Notes: generated by a model from the sequence alone, not told the origin. A stretch of 64,000 nucleotides of DNA from Myxococcales bacterium (GCA_016717005.1 JADJUF010000014.1:62001-126000), one strand, 5' to 3'; shown: positions 33,496-42,304, counted from the stretch's first letter. Translations and numbers: made by a program.

Positions 33496-33738
33496 TCACA
33501 TGTAGCCGGTCTTGCGGCGCTCGTTGATGAACTCGACCACGGTCGCCTTCACGTCCTCGCGGAACGCGACGTAGCCGTCGGCGATCTCGCGCAGCGACGT
33601 GACCGCCGGCTTGTTGTCGCACTCGACCAGCGAGGTGGCCCCCCGCGACAGCTGGCGCGCGCGCTCAGCGGCGAGTACGACCAGGGCGAAGCGGTTGGGG
33701 ACCTTCTCGAGACAATCTTCGACGGTAACGCGGGCCAT
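33496..33738 (-). CDS. rpoZ: DNA-directed RNA polymerase omega subunit
   Basis: The 80-residue product starts MARVTVEDCLEKVPNRFALV, the conserved omega N-terminus, and includes the NKPAVTSLREI signature (CDNKPAVTSLREIADG). Omega binds beta-prime, assists RNA polymerase assembly and, in many proteobacteria, contributes to the ppGpp site. The longer reading from 33789 is rejected because the conserved start is at 33738. Usual neighbours (gmk, spoT) are not present in the window. Confidence 0.95.
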   Translation of the reverse strand: MARVTVEDCLEKVPNRFALVVLAAERARQLSRGATSLVECDNKPAVTSLREIADGYVAFREDVKATVVEFINERRKTGYM

Positions 33739-33890
33739 AGGGGTGGCGGATACTAGCGCCCACACCGTCGCTGTCAAGCGACTCGACACCGCGGCGCCGC
33801 GAGGGTAGGCTTGGATCGACGCCGCACGTGGGTGGACGTGGATGGACCCCGTGTCGCCAGGCGTCGAAAGTGCGTAGCGTGACCAGCCCC
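33739..33890. promoter_or_regulatory. Divergent upstream region of rpoZ and the UPF0158 gene
   Basis: A 152-bp region between divergent starts; it must contain both promoters. No box is clear enough to annotate. Confidence 0.35.
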
Positions 33891-34625
33891 ATGAACGCCC
33901 GGCTCCCGACCCAGCCGTCCGACCGTCCCGCCCGCTCCCTCGATCTCGACTGGGACACGCTCGAGATCGCCGTCGAGCGGAACGCCTCGGACTCCGAGAG
34001 CTTCCTCGACCTCACGACCGGCAAGGTCGTGACGATCACCGCCGGCGAGGTCGAGGCCGCGCTGCGCCGCCAGCAGGTCGCGGACAACCCGCGCGGCTAC
34101 CTCCGGGTCGAGCCGGCGTCGTCGCGCGAGCAGTACCGGTGGATGGAGAAGTTCGTCGGCTCGGTCGCCGACGAGGGCCTGCGCGAGCGCCTGATCATGT
34201 CGATCGACGGCAAGGGCGCGTTCCGCCGGTTCAAGGACGTGCTCCTGGCGTTCCCGGCCGAGCGCGAGCGCTGGTTCTCGTACCGCGCCGAGCTCCTGCA
34301 CTGGCACATCCACAACTGGCTCGAGACCCACCAGATCACCGGCACCAACCCGCCGCCGTGGGGCGAGGTGGGGCCGCCCGCCGAGCTGCCGGTCGTCGAG
34401 GGCAAGCCGGTCACCCACGGCGCCGAGGCGCCGGGCGAGGCGCTGCGCCGCCGCGGGCGCGAGCTGCTCGAGGGCATCCCCGCCATCGATCTCCCCAGCG
34501 CGATCGCGTTCCTCGAGTTCCTGCGCGCGCGCGGCGGCGACGTCACCGACCGGGCCGATCGGGACGATCGGCTCGACGACGAGGCCGACGACGACGCCAC
34601 CGGCGATCCCCAGCGCGCGGCGTGA
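33891..34625 (+). CDS. UPF0158 family protein
   Basis: The 244-residue cytoplasmic protein has the UPF0158 hallmark YRWMEKFVGSVADEGLRERL followed by DGKGAFRRFKDVLLAFPAER and a Trp/Tyr-rich segment (RWFSYRAELLHWHIHNWLET). The C-terminal ~80 residues are a less conserved extension ending in an acidic tail (DRADRDDRLDDEADDD). Role unknown in all species. The ATG at 33891 is chosen; an upstream start at 33828 would add unrelated residues. Confidence 0.85.
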   Translation: MNARLPTQPSDRPARSLDLDWDTLEIAVERNASDSESFLDLTTGKVVTITAGEVEAALRRQQVADNPRGYLRVEPASSREQYRWMEKFVGSVADEGLRERLIMSIDGKGAFRRFKDVLLAFPAERERWFSYRAELLHWHIHNWLETHQITGTNPPPWGEVGPPAELPVVEGKPVTHGAEAPGEALRRRGRELLEGIPAIDLPSAIAFLEFLRARGGDVTDRADRDDRLDDEADDDATGDPQRAA

Positions 34626-34753
34626 TCGTCGCGCGGTGAGCGCGCCAGGGCCGGTCGTCGTCACACATCGACGCACAAGCGCGCCGCTCGCCGCGGACGA
34701 CGAGGTGCATTCGCCGTTGTCACGCGCCCGGCGCGGATCGTACGGTCCGCGCC

Positions 34754-35464
34754 ATGGGTCGCTCCGCTGGTCGCCTCGCCGTGCTCCTCGCGCTGACCGC
34801 ATGCGCCACCGGGGGCCCCACCGGCGACGGCGACGTCGACGCCCCCGCCGGCCCGATCGACGCGCCGGTCGCACCGATCGACGGACCGGTCGCCATCGAC
34901 GGACCGGTCGTCATCGACGGACCGGTCGTCGTCCCCGACGCCGCGACCACCGACGCCGCGCTGGTCGACGCGACGATCGTCGACGCCCCGCTGATCGACG
35001 CCCCGCTGATCGACGCCCCCCTGGTCGACGCCCCGGCGATCGACGCACCGACCACGACCGTGCCCGACACCTGCGCCCAGGCCCAGAACCTCACGGCGGC
35101 CGCGACCGGCGCCGGCGTCACGGTGACCGGCGACACCACCGGCGCGGCCGACGACGTCAGCCCGTCCTCGGCCTGCACCGGCTACGCCCCCGACGGCCCC
35201 GATCACATCTACGTGGTCAACCTGACCGCCGGGCAGACCGTCACCGCGACCGCCACCCCGACGACGTCATGGGACATCTCGCTCGAGCTGGTCACGCCGT
35301 GCACCTACACGCCGACCTGCCTCGCCGGCGACGACAGCGGCTTCGCCGGCGGCGCCGAGACCGCGAGCTACACCGCGACCGCGGCCCAGACCGTGTTCAT
35401 CGCCGTCGACGGGTACAACCCCGGCGTCGCCGGGCCGTACTCGCTCCTGGTCCGCATCCAGTAG
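34754..35464 (+). CDS. Lipoprotein with Ile-Asp-Ala/Gly-Pro repeats and PPC-like domain
   Basis: The 236-residue protein has a lipoprotein signal (MGRSAGRLAVLLALTACATG, lipobox LTAC) and ~75 residues of IDAP/IDGPV repeats that form an acidic, extended spacer. The C-terminal ~130 residues look like a bacterial pre-peptidase C-terminal (PPC)-like beta-sandwich (HIYVVNLTAGQTVTATATPT, ending VAGPYSLLVRIQ). It probably displays this domain on the cell surface. A second IDAP lipoprotein is encoded at 37729. Confidence 0.75.
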   Translation: MGRSAGRLAVLLALTACATGGPTGDGDVDAPAGPIDAPVAPIDGPVAIDGPVVIDGPVVVPDAATTDAALVDATIVDAPLIDAPLIDAPLVDAPAIDAPTTTVPDTCAQAQNLTAAATGAGVTVTGDTTGAADDVSPSSACTGYAPDGPDHIYVVNLTAGQTVTATATPTTSWDISLELVTPCTYTPTCLAGDDSGFAGGAETASYTATAAQTVFIAVDGYNPGVAGPYSLLVRIQ

Positions 35465-35613
35465 CAGGCGCTCCGCCGGGACCTCGCGCGGGCATCCACG
35501 CCACCGGCACCTCGAGCTCGGTCCCTGGGCGTCGCGGCCCAGGCGCCCGTGCGCGCTCATCGAAGGCGAGCGCTCAGCGCTGCGGCGCGAGAGCGGGCGC
35601 CCGCAGCGGACGG

Positions 35614-36474
35614 TCAGCGCGGCGGGGGCACCCAGATCCAGCCGTCCTCGGCGAACGGCGTGCCCGCCTCGGGCATGGCCCAGTCGTCCCGCGCCCACAG
35701 GAACGCCGTGTACGCAGCGATCAACGAGTCGAAGCAGTGATCGTTGGACAGCGCGTCCTCGCGGGCCAGGCGGCTGACCGGCGCGAACTCGAGATCGCCG
35801 AGCTGCTCGACCAGCCCCGCCCGGGTCTCCCAGGGGTCGGCGTCGCGCTTGTAGCCGCGGGCCCGGCGCCGATCGAACAGCGCGGCGATCGTCGCGGCCG
35901 GCGACACCTCGAGCAGGTTCTGGTGCAGCGCGAAGCCGGCCCGCACCAGGCGCCGCCGCAGGTGGGCGGCCCGGGCCGCGACCAACCCGACCGCGTGGCC
36001 GAGCTGGCTGGGCGGCAGGAGGCCGCGGTCGTAGCAGAGCACCACCTCGGTGGCGCGGTGGGCATAGGGCTGGGCCCGCCAGCGGCCCCGGACCGGCTCC
36101 CGGACCGTGCGCTCGCGGCTCGCGCCCTGGACCGCCGCCGACATCGTCGCGCCCTCGGCCAGGGCCCGGCCCTCGGTGCGCAGCCACACCACGGCCGGGT
36201 CGACGCAGGCCTCGACCCCAGGGCACGCCGGGACCACGCACCGCCCGCAGGCCGGGCCGGTCAGCGGGGCGTTGATCGCCACCACCAGGTCCTCGCCCAG
36301 CGACCCCACGAAGTCGAGCAAGCTCGCGTCGATCCAGGGCTCGCCACGGTGCCGGGTCGACACCGCCTGGACCCGGGCCCGCCCCTCGACCGCGACCAGG
36401 TGCGTCACGGCCGTCGTCTTGCCCCGGGCCCCGCCCAGATCGACGCCGACGAAGCTCGTGAAGCGCCGGGGCAT
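35614..36474 (-). CDS. DUF429 family protein (predicted RNase H-like nuclease)
   Basis: The 286-residue product begins MPRRFTSFVGVDLGGARGKT, the RNase H-like first strand with its Asp, and ends with the family helix HCFDSLIAAYTAFLWA that carries another acidic residue. A Cys cluster (CGRCVVPACPGVEAC) is present in the middle. DUF429 proteins are predicted, not proven, nucleases. The frame is open upstream, but the ATG at 36474 places the VGVDLGG strand properly. Confidence 0.78.
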   Translation of the reverse strand: MPRRFTSFVGVDLGGARGKTTAVTHLVAVEGRARVQAVSTRHRGEPWIDASLLDFVGSLGEDLVVAINAPLTGPACGRCVVPACPGVEACVDPAVVWLRTEGRALAEGATMSAAVQGASRERTVREPVRGRWRAQPYAHRATEVVLCYDRGLLPPSQLGHAVGLVAARAAHLRRRLVRAGFALHQNLLEVSPAATIAALFDRRRARGYKRDADPWETRAGLVEQLGDLEFAPVSRLAREDALSNDHCFDSLIAAYTAFLWARDDWAMPEAGTPFAEDGWIWVPPPR

Positions 36475-36634
36475 GAGATCGTTTCTAGCCCGTTTGGACG
36501 TCCCTGACCACCCGCGACCGTCCAGGGGCCGGTCGAGATCCGCGGGATCACAAGGTTCACCCGACCACGTGACAAAGTGCGCAATCCCGGTGTAAGCACG
36601 GCCCGCGGTCGGCGTTCTTCGTCCGCCGCTGTCC

Positions 36635-36967
36635 ATGGCCCTCGACCGAATCGCTAGCTTCCGGGCGCTCATCGCCAAGGCTCCGCAGGATCCATTTCCT
36701 CGGTACGGCCTCGCCATGGAGTTCCGGAGCCGGGGCGAGCTCGAGACCGCCGCGACCTCGTTCGACGAGCTGATCGCCGCGTTCCCCGACTACGTGCCCA
36801 GCTACCTGATGGCGGGCGGCGTCGCCGCGAAGCTGGGCCGGGCGGATCGGGCCATCGAGCTCTACACCCGCGGCATCGAGGTGGCGACCGCCCGCGGCGA
36901 CACCCACGCCCGGGGCGAGCTGCAGTCGGCCCTGGCCGAGGCCTCGGCGATGGCGGAGGCCTCGTGA
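36635..36967 (+). CDS. Small TPR protein
   Basis: The 110-residue protein (MALDRIASFRALIAKAPQDP) consists of about two and a half tetratricopeptide repeats: PFPRYGLAMEFRSRGELETA, PSYLMAGGVAAKLGRADRAI, then a final helix. No signal peptide. It likely mediates protein-protein contacts; no partner is evident. Confidence 0.75.
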   Translation: MALDRIASFRALIAKAPQDPFPRYGLAMEFRSRGELETAATSFDELIAAFPDYVPSYLMAGGVAAKLGRADRAIELYTRGIEVATARGDTHARGELQSALAEASAMAEAS

Positions 36968-36992
36968 AGGGCATGACCTTGACCCCCTGCGC

Positions 36993-37184
36993 GTGACCGT
37001 GACCCTGACCCTGATCGGGGCGCTGGCCGCCGGTGGCGTCACCGGCTGTGGCAGCAAGCGCGCCACGACCACGCCGGCCGATCCGGCCGGCGACGCCGCC
37101 TATGGCGGCGATACCTATGGCGCGAGCGAGCCCACCGGCGAGCCGCGACCAGACCCCGACGGGGGCGACCCGTGCGGGTACTAA
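36993..37184 (+). CDS. Small lipoprotein with Gly/Tyr-rich, Cys-ending tail
   Basis: A GTG-initiated 63-residue product with a lipoprotein signal (VTVTLTLIGALAAGGVTGCG). A short mature chain follows, rich in Gly, Tyr, Asp and Pro (AAYGGDTYGASEPTGEP) and ending DPCGY. It resembles the next gene's product in its tail, so the two are probably tandem paralogues. No Shine-Dalgarno sequence is obvious; the start is less certain. Confidence 0.55.
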   Translation: MTVTLTLIGALAAGGVTGCGSKRATTTPADPAGDAAYGGDTYGASEPTGEPRPDPDGGDPCGY

Positions 37185-37236
37185 AGTTCCGGCAATCGCC
37201 GGCGTAGCGCGCGGCCAACCGCGCATTTCTTGTGTA

Positions 37237-37243
37237 AGGAGAA
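37237..37243 (+). promoter_or_regulatory. Shine-Dalgarno sequence of the 37248 lipoprotein
   Basis: AAGGAGA lies 4 bases before the ATG at 37248, one of the few strong Shine-Dalgarno matches in the window, and decides this start over the upstream in-frame ATG at 37230. Confidence 0.75.
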
Positions 37244-37247
37244 TCCC

Positions 37248-37457
37248 ATGAAGAAGCTCGCGATCCTCGTTGTTGCCTGTGCCCTCGCCGTCGGTGCCAC
37301 CGCCTGCTCGAAGAAGAAGGCTGACACCACCCCCGCCAACACCGACACCACCACGGACACCACGGACTCCACCGGTGGCGGCGGCGACATGGGCGGCGAC
37401 GCCTACGGCGGCGGCGCGTACGGCAACCCGTGCGAGGGCAACCCCTGCGGCATGTGA
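37248..37457 (+). CDS. Small lipoprotein, Thr/Gly-rich
   Basis: The 69-residue product (MKKLAILVVACALAVGATAC) is a lipoprotein with Lys-rich first mature residues (SKKKAD), a Thr/Asp stretch, then a Gly/Tyr-rich tail (GGDMGGDAYGGGAYG) ending NPCEGNPCGM. The strong ribosome-binding site and relatively AT-rich signal region suggest high expression. The tail is similar to that of the preceding small lipoprotein. Function unknown; perhaps a structural envelope component. Confidence 0.75.
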   Translation: MKKLAILVVACALAVGATACSKKKADTTPANTDTTTDTTDSTGGGGDMGGDAYGGGAYGNPCEGNPCGM

Positions 37458-37563
37458 GTGCCGTGCGCGAGCCGCGCCGGTCGCGGTAGGCTCGCACACC
37501 TGCGGGAGCTGACGCTTCCGCTCGGCGGTCGCTCGTGACCGCCACCGACGAAGCCTCGTCGGA

Positions 37564-37646
37564 GCCGGGGTGGAGAAATGGTAGACTCGGGGGTCTCAAA
37601 AGCCCCTTCCTTCGCGGGAGTGTCGGTTCGAGTCCGACCCCCGGCA
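37564..37646 (+). tRNA. tRNA-Leu (anticodon CAA)
   Basis: The acceptor stem GCCGGGG (37564-37570) pairs perfectly with CCCCGGC (37639-37645), with discriminator A at 37646. The anticodon loop CTCAAAA at 37595-37601 gives anticodon CAA, reading UUG; its stem is 37590-37594 with 37602-37606. A long variable arm (class II, as in leucine tRNAs) precedes the T arm GTCGG/CCGAC with loop TTCGAGT. CCA is not encoded (CGA follows). Confidence 0.95.
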
Positions 37647-37680
37647 CGAGCGGGGTGTGGGGTGCGCCAGCGCACATCGG

Positions 37681-37708
37681 TTGGCGCGCGGTTGCGATCG
37701 CGCGCCAA
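37681..37708 (+). terminator. Perfect 10-bp stem-loop after tRNA-Leu
   Basis: TTGGCGCGCG (37681-37690) pairs exactly with CGCGCGCCAA (37699-37708) around an 8-base loop, followed by GGCGGGACAATTTT. It may terminate the tRNA transcript; the T run is short and not adjacent, and it sits only 20 bases before the next ATG, so a regulatory role is also possible. Confidence 0.5.
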
Positions 37709-37728
37709 CGGCGGGACAATTTTCGCCG

Positions 37729-38562
37729 ATGAAGTACCTGGCAGTGATCGCCGTGGCGCTGGGCACGGGTGCGTGTGCGTCGGGCAGCACCACCGACTAC
37801 GATCCGGTCGACGCGCGCCGGATCGACGGGGCGCCTGGGGTCGACGCGGCTGATCCCGACGCCGCGCCGCCGATCGACGCGCCGACGCCGACCGACGCCG
37901 CGACCGTCGACGTCGCGACCGTCGACGCCGCGACCGTCGACGCGATCACCATCGACGCGCCGCCGCCGATCGACGCGCCGCTGCCGATCGACGCGCCGCT
38001 GCCGATCGACGCGCCGCTGCCGATCGACGCGCCGCTGCCGATCGACGGCGGCTGCACGGTCTCGACGGTGCAGCTCCTGGTCAACGCCAACGTCGACGCC
38101 ACGCCGCGCGCGACCGGCTGGGTCGAGACCCCGGTCGATCCGCTGTACCCGCCGATCACCGCCGACACCGGCGGCGTCGCCGCCGACACCGCGCCCAACC
38201 GGATCTGGCTGGGCGGCTTCACCAGCGCGTCGGACGCGGTCGAGCAGACCGTGACGATCCCGGCCAGCACCACCCAGCTCGTGCTGCGCGGCAAGTACGC
38301 GGTGGCCACCGGCGAGACCGGCACCACCGTCTACGACACCGGCGCGATCGAGCTCCTGACCACCGGCGGCGCGGTGCTCGAGACCCCGCAGGCGCTCACC
38401 AACGTCACGGTCCAGGCCGCCTTCACGCCGTTCTCGTTCATCTTCGCCACGCCCCACGCCGGCCAGACCGTGCGGTTGCGGTTCCGCTCGACCAACGATC
38501 TGTCGCTCGAGTCCTCGTTCTTCTGGGACTCGCTCGCGCTCGACGCCACGGTCTGCCAGTAG
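37729..38562 (+). CDS. Lipoprotein with Ile-Asp-Ala-Pro repeat spacer
   Basis: The 277-residue product starts MKYLAVIAVALGTGACASGS (lipobox GTGAC). Residues ~25-105 are an acidic low-complexity spacer built of TVDAAT and IDAPLP units; at nt 37970-38045 the 15-bp DNA unit encoding IDAPLP-type repeats is nearly perfect. The C-terminal ~170 residues form a beta-sandwich-like domain (TTQLVLRGKYAVATGETGTT, ending FFWDSLALDATVCQ) of the carbohydrate-binding or discoidin-like kind. Related in design to the lipoprotein at 34754. Confidence 0.75.
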   Translation: MKYLAVIAVALGTGACASGSTTDYDPVDARRIDGAPGVDAADPDAAPPIDAPTPTDAATVDVATVDAATVDAITIDAPPPIDAPLPIDAPLPIDAPLPIDAPLPIDGGCTVSTVQLLVNANVDATPRATGWVETPVDPLYPPITADTGGVAADTAPNRIWLGGFTSASDAVEQTVTIPASTTQLVLRGKYAVATGETGTTVYDTGAIELLTTGGAVLETPQALTNVTVQAAFTPFSFIFATPHAGQTVRLRFRSTNDLSLESSFFWDSLALDATVCQ

Positions 38563-38584
38563 CGCGCTACACTGACGGCGAGCC

Positions 38585-39127
38585 ATGGCACCCGCCTGCC
38601 CGCCTCGCCGCGTCCGCGCCCGCTCGCTCGGCCCGATCCTGGCGCTGCTGCTCGCGGCCGCCTGCTCGAAGGCCGGTGAGGAGAGCCGCACCAAGCGGTC
38701 GCCGACAGCGCCGCCGCCGCCCACCGTGGAGATCCCGCCGCAGCTGTCGATCGCGGTGACGATCGACGGCACCGACGCGCCGGCGCTCGACGCGGCCCGC
38801 CTCGCGGCGATCCCGGCGGACTTCGTCGACACCGAGCGCCGCGCCTGGCGGCTCACGACGCTGGTGCCGGCGTTCGACGCGCCCGGGCGCACGATCGAGG
38901 CGGTCGGCCCCAGCGGCATGACGCTCAAGCTCGATCGGCCGACCGGCGCCACCGCCACCGCGCCCGTCCTGTTCCTCACCCGCCGTGGCGATGTGGTCGT
39001 GACTGTGCTCGACCCCGCACAGCCCTTCCCGGACTATCACGGCCAGGGCGGCCGCCTACGCCGACCGGGTGATACCCAGCCGCACCTGTCGCCCGTCAGC
39101 GCGCTGCGCGTCGCCGGCGCGCCGTGA
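38585..39127 (+). CDS. Putative lipoprotein
   Basis: The 180-residue product has a lengthy basic signal region then a lipobox (ILALLLAAACSKAGEE). The mature part starts with a Lys/Arg/Pro-rich stretch followed by a small beta domain (LSIAVTIDGTDAPALDAARL, PSGMTLKLDRPTGATATA). It lies just upstream of the pilin locus. Family not recognised. Confidence 0.65.
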   Translation: MAPACPPRRVRARSLGPILALLLAAACSKAGEESRTKRSPTAPPPPTVEIPPQLSIAVTIDGTDAPALDAARLAAIPADFVDTERRAWRLTTLVPAFDAPGRTIEAVGPSGMTLKLDRPTGATATAPVLFLTRRGDVVVTVLDPAQPFPDYHGQGGRLRRPGDTQPHLSPVSALRVAGAP

Positions 39128-39293
39128 TCGCGCGCGGCTACCCCACGCGACACCCTCGCGACCACAACCCCTCGTGACGTTTCGGGTTTCGGGTGACATT
39201 TTTTGGGACCACGAGCGCCGCGTTTCGTCCCTCGATCGAATGGGTGCGCGACCGCACAGTGTGATTTCGAGTCGTTGAGACGTACGGTCGCGG

Positions 39294-39309
39294 TGGCACA
39301 CGCGCTGCA
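39294..39309 (+). promoter_or_regulatory. Sigma-54-like promoter of the first pilin gene
   Basis: TGGCACACGCGCTGCA fits the sigma-54 consensus with GG (39295-39296), ten bases, then GC (39307-39308). The -12 GC is 14 bases before the GTG start codon at 39322, so the transcript would begin at or within a few bases of the start codon. Pilin genes are classic sigma-54/PilR targets. Confidence 0.65.
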
Positions 39310-39321
39310 AAGTCCCTCACC

Positions 39322-39840
39322 GTGCAACGGCGAGGCTTCACGCTGGTCGAGCTGATGGTCGCCGTGGCCATCGTCGGCATCCTCGCCGCCATCGCCATCC
39401 CGCAGTTCTCGCGCACCACCCGCAAGGCGCGGAGCTCCGAGGTCAACGCGGTGTTCGCCGAAATGCGCCAGCGGCAGGAGGAGTACCACCTCGCCAACGG
39501 CACGTACTTCTCGACCGGCACCGGCGAGACCGACACGTATCCGACGACGCCGACCAAGACCGCGCAGCTCGCGTCCTCGCCGCCCGCGTCGTGGACCACG
39601 CTCAAGCTGCGCCTCACCAACGACAAGCTCTACTGCGGCTACGTCGCGATCGCCGGCACCGCCGGCAGCGCGGTCGGCCTCGGCACCAAGGCCGGCGAGT
39701 TCGGCCTGACCGCGGGGCCCGCGACCGACTGGTACTACCTCCTCGCGCACTGCAACCTCGACGGCAGCACGACCCGCGACGGGTACTACTTCACCTGGAG
39801 CGGCGACACCAAGGTGCAGAAGCAGAACGAGGGCTTCTAA
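39322..39840 (+). CDS. Type IV pilin-like protein
   Basis: The 172-residue prepilin (GTG start) has a very short leader ending in Gly before FTLVELMVAVAIVGILAAIA, with the conserved Glu5 and hydrophobic N-terminal helix. The C-terminal globular domain has two cysteines (KLYCGYVAIAG, LAHCNLDGS) that could form the D-region disulfide. It is more divergent than the two pilins downstream and may be a minor pilin or a major pilin of a different type. No PilB/C/D/Q genes lie nearby, so assembly would use machinery encoded elsewhere. Confidence 0.9.
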   Translation: MQRRGFTLVELMVAVAIVGILAAIAIPQFSRTTRKARSSEVNAVFAEMRQRQEEYHLANGTYFSTGTGETDTYPTTPTKTAQLASSPPASWTTLKLRLTNDKLYCGYVAIAGTAGSAVGLGTKAGEFGLTAGPATDWYYLLAHCNLDGSTTRDGYYFTWSGDTKVQKQNEGF

Positions 39841-39951
39841 CGGTTCTCGGGCGCGCCGCCGCGCCCAGTAAGTTCGACCGGCAGCCACGCGTGTGGCCCG
39901 GCCAGCCAACAACGGCCACAACGGCCACACGCAACGAAAGGCACTACGACC

Positions 39952-40461
39952 ATGAAGACCACCATGCGCAAGATCAACCGCGGCTTCACCCTCATCGAGC
40001 TCATGATCGTCGTCGCGATCATCGGCATCCTCGCCGCGGTCGCCATCCCGCAGTTCCTCGACTACATGAAGCGCTCGAAGCGCGGCGAGGCCGAGCTCAA
40101 CCTGAACGCGATCGACAAGGCCAACATCCGCGAGTACGCCGAGAACGCGGGCTACGTGCCGAACGTCGAGGTCGCCACCCCGGTCGCGACCTGCTGCACG
40201 ACGAACTTCCAGGGCTCGAAGCGCTGCGCCGCGGTCGCCGCCGACTGGGCCGGCCCGGGCTGGGTCGCCCTCGACTTCGAGATGACCAAGCCGTTCTTCT
40301 TCCAGTACGCGTACACCGGCGTTGCCACCGGCGTGACCTACACGGCCACCGCCACGGGCGACATGGACTGCGACGGCATCCCGATCGTCTACACCGTCGC
40401 AGACACGACCAACGATGGCTCCGCCAACGCGATCTACACCAAGCCGACCAACCGCGACTGA
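39952..40461 (+). CDS. Type IV major pilin (PilA-like)
   Basis: The 169-residue prepilin starts MKTTMRKINRGFTLIELMIV, with the PilD cleavage site after Gly11 and Glu5 of the mature chain. After the N-terminal helix (FLDYMKRSKRGEAELNLNAI) the head domain carries cysteine motifs VATCCTT, SKRCAAV and MDCDGIP. It is about the length of the M. xanthus-type PilA and closely related to the pilin at 41792. It lies 111 bp after the first pilin with no separate sigma-54 box visible, so it may be co-transcribed; a short GAAAGG precedes its start. Confidence 0.92.
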   Translation: MKTTMRKINRGFTLIELMIVVAIIGILAAVAIPQFLDYMKRSKRGEAELNLNAIDKANIREYAENAGYVPNVEVATPVATCCTTNFQGSKRCAAVAADWAGPGWVALDFEMTKPFFFQYAYTGVATGVTYTATATGDMDCDGIPIVYTVADTTNDGSANAIYTKPTNRD

Positions 40462-40506
40462 TCGTCAGCTGACCTGCGCGCGGGCCACCAGGCTCGCCAC
40501 TCGACC

Positions 40507-40540
40507 GACGGCCGCCACCAGGCGGCCGTCGATGTTTTCG
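40507..40540 (+). terminator. Rho-independent terminator after pilin
   Basis: A perfect 10-bp stem GACGGCCGCC (40507-40516) / GGCGGCCGTC (40521-40530) with loop ACCA is followed by GATGTTTTCG. It lies 46 bp after the pilin stop and fits an intrinsic terminator for the first two pilin genes. Confidence 0.75.
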
Positions 40541-40705
40541 GTCAACGTCGCCGGCGCGCCCTCGGTGTTGCAGCCGCCGCACTGGCGGCCGTCACGGGCT
40601 TCCGCCGACTTCGCCGCGCGCGCCTCGGTGTTTCGGCCGCCGCACCTGGACGGATCGACCTCGGCCTCGGCGAACGATCGAGCCGGAATCGGGTAGGATC
40701 ACGGC

Positions 40706-41632
40706 GTGCGGATCCTGTCGCTCGCTGCGCCGGTCGTCGCGATCAGCCTGGTGCTGGGCGCGCGCGAGCTCGGCGCCGCCGCCAACCGCGAGCGCAAGCA
40801 CTGGCCCAAGGGCGTCGACGAGCCGTACGTGCCGTCGCCCGCGGCGGCGCCGTACATCACGCTCGGCTACCGCGAGCTCGGCGCCGATCTCCTGTGGATC
40901 CGCGGCCTGGCGTACTTCGGCAGCGACGACGGCGCGACCTCCCCAGGCATCCAGCACCTGATCGCGTCGATCGCCGCGCTCGACCCGGCGTTCGAGGAGC
41001 CGATGTCCTGGGGCTCGCTGGCGATGTGGAGCATCACGATGCAGCCGACGCAGGCCGACTACCTGCGGATCATCGAGCTGCTCGAGGCGGGGATGCAGCG
41101 GTTCCCCAAGAACTACCGCCTGCCGCAGCGCGCCGGCGAGATCTACGCGCTGCGCCTGACCAGCGACGATCCCGCGCAGGTGCGCGCCTGGAAGGAGAAG
41201 GGCGCGGCGCTCCTGGCCAAGGCGGTGCGCCTGCCCAACGCGCCCAAGACCCTGGGCACGTACGTCGCGCACCTGCAGACCGAGCTGGGCCAGCGCGACA
41301 AGGCCATCCGCGATCTGCGCGAGCTGGTGCTCTACACCTCGGACGCCAATATCCGGAACCGTCTGGTCGCCAAGCTCGCCAAGCTGACCCAGGCCAGCTC
41401 CGACACGATCGCCTACGAGCTCGACGTCGAGCGCCAGCGGTTCGAGGACGCCTGGCGGCGCGATCGCCCGGAGATGTCGGCGGCGATGTACGCGGTGATG
41501 GGCCCGGCCATCGCACCGTGGTTCGATCCGGCGGGCCTGTCTGAGCCCGAGGTCCCGACCCTCGAGCCCATCGAGCCGCTGCCCCCGCTCGCCGACGATG
41601 TAGGAGAAATCCTTAAAGAAAGTTCACCCTGA
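40706..41632 (+). CDS. TPR-like protein between the pilin genes
   Basis: A GTG-initiated 308-residue protein with an uncleaved or cleaved N-terminal hydrophobic segment (RILSLAAPVVAISLVLGA). The remainder is helical and degenerate TPR-like (DYLRIIELLEAGMQRFPKNY, ELGQRDKAIRDLRELVLYTS), with a Pro/Glu-rich tail (EVPTLEPIEPLPPL). It probably sits in the periplasm or at the membrane. The position between two paralogous pilins suggests a pilus-related role, but no known Pil protein matches. Confidence 0.65.
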   Translation: MRILSLAAPVVAISLVLGARELGAAANRERKHWPKGVDEPYVPSPAAAPYITLGYRELGADLLWIRGLAYFGSDDGATSPGIQHLIASIAALDPAFEEPMSWGSLAMWSITMQPTQADYLRIIELLEAGMQRFPKNYRLPQRAGEIYALRLTSDDPAQVRAWKEKGAALLAKAVRLPNAPKTLGTYVAHLQTELGQRDKAIRDLRELVLYTSDANIRNRLVAKLAKLTQASSDTIAYELDVERQRFEDAWRRDRPEMSAAMYAVMGPAIAPWFDPAGLSEPEVPTLEPIEPLPPLADDVGEILKESSP

Positions 41633-41763
41633 CGGGGTTGGGTGACGAAACGCGTCACCCGGGCGTGCACAAAGTGGTCTATTGGCCCCGGCTGTATCCG
41701 CCGTTACGTCCTTCGCGCGATGTGCTTTCAGGACCTTGGCCCGGTTTCGGGTTTTTTGGACAC

Positions 41764-41779
41764 TGGCACGACTGTTGAT
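41764..41779 (+). promoter_or_regulatory. Sigma-54-like promoter of the third pilin gene
   Basis: TGGCACGACTGTTGAT matches the -24 consensus TGGCACG exactly and has TTGA instead of TTGC at -12. The -12 dinucleotide (41777-41778) is 14 bases upstream of the GTG at 41792, the same geometry as the first pilin promoter. Confidence 0.6.
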
Positions 41780-41791
41780 CATGATCGACAC

Positions 41792-42304
<513 letters not shown>

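Noticed and set aside
36993..37457. RiPP precursor peptides
   Set aside because: Both small products have lipoprotein signal peptides with lipoboxes, and no modification enzyme is adjacent.
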